DNA of 64,000 bases, taken from Hirundichthys speculiger. Its lineage: Eukaryota > Chordata > Actinopteri > Beloniformes > Exocoetidae. Under the pieces are notes generated by a model. It saw nothing but the letters and a program-made list of their open reading frames with translations. It did not search any database and was not told the origin of the DNA. Made by a program: the position numbers and the translations under genes. Of the stretch, positions 57,551 to 64,000 are shown one piece after another (within the stretch, counting starts at the first letter, position 1; the number at the start of each line of letters is the position of its first letter). The stretch is from assembly GCA_018398805.1 (NCBI GenBank), contig JAGFBZ010000942.1:744001-808000 (forward strand), read 5' to 3'.

Positions 57551-59154
57551 CATTTTAAACAGGCTCTATTGTGATCAATTAAATTTGGCTTTAGAAGCAT
57601 GAAAACAGTCTTTCCCTCCGTTCTCCTCCAACATCACTGCTGCTGGTTGATGCAAAATGCATTCTGGGATACTTTGCCAGCTCAACCCTGCGTCAGTCTG
57701 CACCGGATGGATCCTCGGTAAAATGTGCGGCGCGAGGGCACATCTGGGGGGGTACTCGTCTAGATGGGGACTTGAGAATTGGTTCTGTACCTCGGTGATG
57801 ATGATCTTTTGCTCTGCATGTTAAAGAGCGCCCTTTCCTAAACATCTACATTTATGCTTTCTTTGCAGGGATCCCTCGATAATATGAAAACTGTGATCCT
57901 GATGACGACCTATTACAGACACTGTCATAAATCACTCAGTGCAAGTCCAGCATCCCCCGTTAGGCCTTGTGTTAGTCTCTAACAACTTTTGCAAAATGGT
58001 AGTCACGACGTTTGTGGGAAAGAAAATTGCTGTGCTGCATGGTAATCTGCGCCTCAATCAGCTCCTCGGCACCTGAGCCTCCTGCTTGACAGAAGCAGCG
58101 GTGAACACGGACATGAAAACCACATGAGCACAGCTGCCACATTTCCATTATAAGAGGGTCTTAAATCAAAGCAAGCAGACAGTTCTCACTGAATTTACAT
58201 TTCAGGCTGAACTCAGAGATACTTTGCCTTCCATAAAATCTCTGTGTGTGTATGTATGTGCATAAAATTTCCAATCCACCGTAAATGAAATCTCGACTGG
58301 GAATTAGAGAAGCTGTGGGAGGATGATTGTTGCTTTAAGAGCACTAGTTTGTTTCCCAACAACTGTCAGCGTTTCTACGATCGGTCATAAACCCTGACAA
58401 AATGCCACCAAGCTGGAGACAGTAATTATGAAGCTGGAGAGCAATTGGGGAAAAACAAAGAAATAAATATTCTGTTGTGCTTCAGTCAGAATACAGAGAC
58501 ACTGGTTCAGTCACTATTTCATTTTTATTCAAGCTACATCCTGTTAGGAAATGTCATCTTACAGACTGATGAAGTAATTTTGTTTCCTGAAAGACTGGAC
58601 TACATCTGTCCCAATTTTATGATTTCATAAACTCCTTACACAGGTAGGGTTAGAAATTCTACGTAATTTCAAACCAAAATCATCTTGTCATATTCAGTGA
58701 AGATCTCCTCAAAACCCACTAGCTGCCCATCCAATAAATATAGTGTGTTTTCTCCTCCCTTCCCAGTCTTCATACACAGCCCTGACTCTGTAGACTTCTT
58801 AAGTAGCACTAGGGGCGGGGGGGTTATTAGACGTGGTGTCACCCAAAAACTGCTTACTCTACCTTTAATGTGTTATTTAATTTCATTTTTATTTCTGCGA
58901 TTTTCACACAGATGGATCTCAGTGGTGAGCCAGATTTAACACGAGCTTAATTTCTAGGAAAGAGGGTTTGAAAAACAAAAGGTTTTTTTGGTTTATCCCT
59001 GCAGCACAAACTACAAATAAAAACTTCAGCCTCGGTGAAAATCTGTACTTTATTCAGCCTTATCCTTAAACATACACAAACACTTAATTAGTAAATGGAG
59101 ATGAAGATATTACAGTTCTTCATAAACCAAGAAATTAGCTCCAATATTATATAT
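57551..59154. other. No gene seen
   Basis: Low-copy DNA; 58050-58450 is repeat-free and balanced in composition. No coding motif. Confidence 0.5.
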
Positions 59155-59464
59155 TAGGGCTGGGCAATGATTAAAAATTTCAATCGTGATTAATCGCATT
59201 ATTTCCCTGATTAATCACGATTAATCGCATTGTATATGCAAAATCAAATAATGAATTCAAAAGTAGTGTAAAATGCACTTTTATTGAAATGTTCTGCTGC
59301 CATATGAACTAAAATGCCATAACATTTGTTGTCCAAACATCAGCACTTGTCAGTAACACATTTAGTGTAAATCTCATCTTAAAAAATGTAAAATAAAGAA
59401 AAGCTTATTGCCACTGCCAGGGCATTAATGTGCGATTAAAAATTCTAATCGTTGCTCAGCCCTA
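59155..59464. mobile_element. MITE of the TAGGGCTGGGCAA family
   Basis: Ends TAGGGCTGGGCAA and TTGCTCAGCCCTA; inverted relative to the copy at 50682. Interior words shared with that copy include CATATGAACTAAA and GAATTCAAAAGTAGTGTAAA. The target duplication has decayed (5 of 8). Confidence 0.82.
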
Positions 59465-60523
59465 AAATAAATACATCAAATACATCATAACATGTGGATA
59501 TTCAGTCCTGAATGTTAATTTTGAATCTCCACAGTTTTGATGTGCTTCATTGGTGTGTTTCCTCTCCTTTTTTTTATTTTTCAGTGGTCTCAGCCCCGTG
59601 GATGACCCCTGGGTCCCATCGGGCAGCGGCCGGTCGAGAATCACGGCCACTGCATCCGGTGAGACCGGTCCGACCAGAAACACTGCAGCGTCTTTTCTGC
59701 TCCGCTACAGATGCACGCTGAGTCTATTTCGGCGCTCAGCTGCGGCTGAACTGTCATTTTACACATGGCAGATCGGGCTGGTGGGAAGTCAGACACAAGA
59801 CCGTCGTGGGGACTTGGGTTTCAAAATAAGATGCCATGCACGGACTCCACCTGTTAACATAATGTCCATGCTCCAGTTGGAGTATCGAGGGGCTCAAAAG
59901 AGATTTCAGCCACATAGAAGGAGAGGTTAATTTAAGAAGTTAAAAAGCACCAATCCTTTTAATAAGAATACCAGCAGATAAGGGTAGAACACAACAAGAC
60001 ATACGTCTTTAAATACGCAGATCACTGCGTGATTCTCACATGAATCTCAAAAGTTGTGATCTCATGAATTCAGCCACACAGACTTTGCTGAAGCTCTCTG
60101 CTTCTGAAACGCTCCCGGTGGGACCGAAGGTCACGCTGGGGACGGAGAAAACCGGCAGCACAACTGGATCCCAGTGCTTCTGCTCCCAGTGCGACTCCAA
60201 AGGTTACGATGGTTAAAAAGATTATCAGATTGACTGTCGAGACTTCCATCCTTCTCAACAAGCACGGTCCAAAACCGGACGGATTCCAAAACTGTGTCCA
60301 ATGAATGAATCAAACAGGCACCATTGTAATCAACGTGGCAACATTTTAGTAAAACAGCTGGGCCACGCCAGGCTTTGACTTCAGGCCGCATGCTGATATT
60401 TTCCCTGCAGTCTGCTGGAACGATGTCGCTGTTGCTCTGGTTCCCAGTCTGACAACTACAGCTTCAAAAGGACCACGTCATCAGATGTTTGCGTCAGGTA
60501 GGTTATGTCTCACCGTTTCATCT
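59465..60523. other. No gene seen
   Basis: Low-copy DNA with several 60-126-codon frames lacking motifs; moderately CpG-bearing at 59590-59720. Confidence 0.5.
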
Positions 60524-60792
60524 CACCAAAAAACTCTGGGTTGTTTTCTCACCCCAACCACTGGGTTAAAGTGGTTGGGTTTTTTCATTGGGTTAATTTA
60601 ACCACTGTTGGGTTGTTTAATCTGACCCGGTTGTTGGATTATTAGTTGGGTCAACATTTGCGATCATACCAGACTACAGTAACCCAACTCCTGGGTCAAT
60701 TTAACCCCATCTGCTGAAGTTATTTAAGATTTAAAAAGCATCAACTTCCTTTAAGAACCCATTTCACAACCGACAAGGGCTGGATCCAGATC

Positions 60793-60820
60793 AGGGTTAT
60801 AATAGTTTTGGATTTAGCTG
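60793..60820. mobile_element. Lone hAT terminus
   Basis: CAGGGTTATAATAGTTTTGG ATTT is the inverse of the right end of the hAT element at 44909-47940. Confidence 0.6.
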
Positions 60821-61084
60821 GCTAAGCTAACATTAACCACGAAGCAGGTTTAGCCAATGTTCAACAGGTAGCATGAGGGCTAAAGTAGATGGTCTGTAGA
60901 ATTTAGAAACATCTTCATACACTCCACAGGTAGACATTCCCATGATGATGATGATATTTATCATGCATTTAAGACAATTCAAATGTTGAATTTTGTTATA
61001 TTTGTTCTTTATTTATAATGTGAAGAAAGTCTATTGTTAGATGGATTATTAAATGACTTAAAATCTGTGCAGTTGTTAACTTGT

Positions 61085-61170
61085 TCTGGGTCTCTGTAAA
61101 GCGCCTAGAGACAATTGTCATTGTAACAGACGCTACATAAATAAAATTGAATTGAATTGAATTGAATTTA
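61085..61170 (+). repeat. LINE 3' tail with TTGAA-type repeat
   Basis: CTGTAAAGCGCCTAGAGACA, then ACATAAATAAAATTGAATTG repeated GAATT units: the common tail of a teleost non-LTR element ('gcgccttgagac ... tataaataaaattgaattgaa'). Confidence 0.7.
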
Positions 61171-61508
61171 TTGATTAGGATATTTTGTCCAGAATAGATG
61201 TATAGCTGTAAAATGGATTTTAAAATGCACCTCAAAATTTGTAAACATTTATGATAATAATCATGATTTAATAGTGTAAAAAACAATATATAAAACAACA
61301 CATAGATTGGATTAATATAACCCGGCAATGAGGGTGAAATTAACATCAATGATGGGTTAAAAAATAAACCAAATAATTGGGTAAAATTAACCCAACAGGT
61401 TGGGTAATTGGGTTGTTGGTTCAACCCAATTAGTTGGGTTCCCAGGGTTGGGTGTGACCAATAGTGAACCAGGGGTTGGGTTATTTTTAACCCAATGTTT
61501 TTTAGTAT

Positions 61509-63774
61509 GATGAAACTGAAACTTCTGAATGGAACACGGATTTCAGAAAGAAACATGCAGAACAAAAAAAAAACACCCTTGAAAGACAGGCTGGAAAGCC
61601 GCCTCCAGCCTCTGTAGCGTATTACAGCACAGACGGACTCATGATGACTGACACAAGTGATCATTCTCGCTCCCCCATCACGGCACATGCAGCTTGGAGA
61701 AATAACTGTCACATGGCTACATGCAAACGGAGGATAGGATGGATTTCAGCTCGGCGGAGATATTTTCCCACCAGCAAAATAAAGATAAAAATCAATGCAG
61801 AATATGGAGTGGACTCTTTGCACGACTTCATTATAATTTCAGAAAACTTGTCTTACAGCAGAGGTGAAGAATAAACGTCCTGGAACATACGGCAATATTG
61901 GATTATTGATTCACGCTTTAATTTTATGTTGCCTTTTTTCCCTGCATATAAATATACATTTTAAACATCATGCAGGCACAGATGCAGCTGCACAAACATA
62001 ACAGTTAACGCCTGACAGCCCCAGTGAAGATTTATGTCTCACTCGAAAACCGAACAAACTCATACGGACGCTGCTATTAAGACACAAACGCACCCTTGAG
62101 ATGGCCTCTCTAACCAAACATCTCCTCCTCGGCGCTCAGAAAATGAAATATCAATCCAAGCTGGAATTCCAGATTTCACGGTTTAATTCATCGCAGCGGC
62201 TCCAGTTGTTCTTTCACGTTTGGGGCAGGAGAGGCGGCGGCGCTCCCCAGCAGCACGCTCAGCGCCCATAATACACATGTACAGCCTTATTTTAAGGAGT
62301 AATCTTTCAGAGGCAATTGGCCTTATCCGGCACGCCGCCGCATCCACCTGCCACCCGGTAACAGCTTTCTGAGGCTTCTCATAGGCTGAGGCGCCAGATG
62401 GCTAACGATGACAGATAGTTTATTTACTGAGCTGCAACAAGGTTGTGGGAAAACGTGCTGGAAGGAAAAGAAACTGATGTCAACCTTAGTTTGTTTTTTG
62501 TCATTTGTGGCAATGTTTGAATTTTATTTTGTATTTATTTGCTCAGTCATTTCTTATATATACAATATTTTTTCTAAATTTTTGTCTCATTTGAGCCCTT
62601 CTTGTTCTGTTTTGTCTCATTTGTTTCTTTCCTTTCGTCTTTCACCTGTAATTCCTTAAACCATAAAAGTCACTATGTGATCATTCAAGTTTGTATAAAT
62701 GGTTGCCATTTTCCTCTCTGGTGAAAATGAACAGATTTAGATAATTCTATAAAGAAAGAAAACCTGATTTGTTAGTTTGAGGAAAATCTGTGTTAGAGAT
62801 GCTAAGAAGTTTGTGTGTGTGTGTGTTGATAGTAAAATTTCTACAACAGTTTTTGAAGCCCATTTTTTGTTGGAGCTGTGGCCAAGGGAACATTTGTAGG
62901 AGCTCACTCTAGCCACTCCCACTTACCGCAAAAATGAGCAAACAAGGCTGGAAGTTGGTTGGAACATGCCCACCTTTTCTCAGTTTCCGCAAGCTAATTG
63001 AATTAAAACAGGTAGTGTTTGGTTGCAAGACCAGCGTCACAGCTGTTGTCAAACGGCTCACACTGTAGGACGCAGGAGAACCAGTTTTAACGAAAGATAT
63101 CCAAGCGATTTTTTCACAGTTGTGGGATCGTTTGTTTGTGACAGCCCATCTTCGAGCACTGTCGAGGGGCCTTTTAAGCCGAAACCTGTGGTACTGACGC
63201 AGGAAGCGCCACGCCAGCCATTGTGAGTTGCAGCCATTCAAGTCCATGAGGGCAGTTGCACCAGAAGCAACCGTCTGTGCTGCTCCGACAGAAATATGCA
63301 GTACCGCAGGAAGTGGGCGTGCTGGGGTGCTGCAGCACCCCCTGTTGGTGGGGCCGCAGCACCTCAAAAATGTAAAAAGAAAAAAAAAACATTGGTAAAA
63401 AGGAGAAAAATTTGTGGGAGGAAAAAATAAAATGTTTAAAATTTACTATAAATTCTAGTGGTCTGGTTTAATGTTTATTACAGTATTGTTCAGTGGTGGG
63501 CTGGTCATTCGGTACCTGTGCTTTCAGTCTGGGTTTAACTACTTAATCCACCATGATGACGTTATAATTATACAACACACCAATACAAAAAAAATGCAAT
63601 ATAACAAGAAGAGGGCACTGCGTAATTTAAAGGTTGCGCATCACTGTTTATTCATCAATTAGCCTACGAATGATTAATTATGAAGAGCATATAGTATTGA
63701 GAGTGAATACCATTGTTATTAAATCAAGAAACCCGGCTGCGACAACTCCAGGTCTTGTAAATGCAGGTGGTAAG
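61509..63774. other. No gene identified; possible conserved non-coding stretch
   Basis: 61990-62400 is repeat-free, GC-balanced and holds TF-site-like words (CAGAGGCAATTGGCCTTATC). The rest is AT-rich, with a TG run at 62812-62824. Confidence 0.35.
63324..63341. repeat. 18-bp perfect palindrome
   Basis: GGGGTGCTGCAGCACCCC equals its reverse complement. GCCGCAGCACC follows 11 bases later, so the region may be a transposon end. Confidence 0.85.
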
Positions 63775-64000
63775 TAGGGCTGAACGATTAATTGCATTTG
63801 CGATAATCTCGCGATATCATAAAATGAGATTTTCTAACCGCAAAGGCCGCGATATTACTTGTCACGTGATTTGGCGACGTCACGTGACTTGCGAGTGAGC
63901 CCAGCTGAGCTGAGCAGAGCAGACAGGGCAAGCAATGTTGCCAATTTAGCGACTTTCCAGACCCCCCTGGCGACTTAATTTGTAAAAAGCGACCAGCGAC
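63775..64000. mobile_element. hAT-type element start, cut by window edge
   Basis: TAGGGCTGAACGATTAATTG, TCGCGATATC and the later phrase 'gttgccaatttagcgactt' match the opening of a long fish hAT type. The rest lies beyond base 64000. Confidence 0.55.

Larger units (their letters stand above)
60524..61508. mobile_element. TGGGTTA-rich MITE carrying nested fragments
   Basis: Similar inverted ends 'CCAAAAAACTCTGGGTT' and 'AACCCAATGTTTTTTAG' are followed by dense GGGTTA and AACCCA words on both flanks (60536-60720 and 61318-61500). The middle is foreign: a hAT terminus at about 60793 and a LINE tail at 61085-61170. Superfamily unresolved. Confidence 0.55.

Noticed and set aside
60996..61712. 238-codon minus-strand frame
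   Set aside because: It runs through MITE arms and a LINE tail; Ile/Phe/Asn-rich composition follows AT content, with no motif.
1..64000. CRISPR array, bacterial operon or phage features
   Set aside because: No regularly spaced identical repeats with unique spacers; all tandem repeats are contiguous minisatellites, and the rest of the content is vertebrate transposons.

Overview
The window looks like gene-poor nuclear DNA of a ray-finned (teleost) fish. It has no operons, ribosome-binding sites or bacterial gene spacing. It is packed with repeat families typical of teleost genomes: hAT, Tc1/mariner, piggyBac and PIF/Harbinger DNA transposons and their MITEs, L2/Rex-like LINEs, BEL/Pao and gypsy-like LTR elements, and long CA and TA microsatellites. 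The species cannot be fixed from sequence alone.

Layout. 1-5.9 kb: end of a hAT element, a second hAT-like element broken into a piggyBac relic, and an LTR. 6.1-8.6 kb: the only long reading frame, an intronless Lys/Glu-rich coiled-coil protein gene interrupted by one in-frame TAG and built mainly from tandem 49-residue (seven-heptad) repeats. 9-17.8 kb: a hAT MITE, BEL/Pao integrase, a bounded Tc1 element, a second Tc1 relic, a gypsy-like LTR, a hAT element with BED-finger transposase remains, a Harbinger-like MITE and a LINE. 18-30 kb: mostly low-copy DNA with MITEs, GC-rich and CT-rich tracts and microsatellites. 30-39 kb: a hAT MITE beside two minisatellites, LINE and Tc1/mariner relics, and a 1.7-kb minus-strand LTR. 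40-49 kb: a full hAT copy matching the one at the left edge, a MITE, and a three-level transposon nest (Tc1-like > hAT > hAT). 50-64 kb: further hAT MITEs, LINE tails, repeated tracts and a hAT start cut by the window edge.

How it fits together. Nearly all recognisable coding matter is transposase, integrase or reverse transcriptase in decay. Target-site duplications (TSDs) give relative ages: several are perfect (8 bp at 22774/23449, 30491/31280, 45585/47520 and 50674/50927; TA around the Tc1 at 10301-11562). The coiled-coil gene sits 37 bp from a piggyBac-like MITE and downstream of an LTR with TATA and poly(A) signals, so its promoter may be transposon-derived. No host gene with recognisable exons, no tRNA or rRNA gene and no CRISPR array was seen.

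Limits. Element families were named from remembered motifs and terminal structure, not from searches. Boundaries marked approximate could move by tens of bases.
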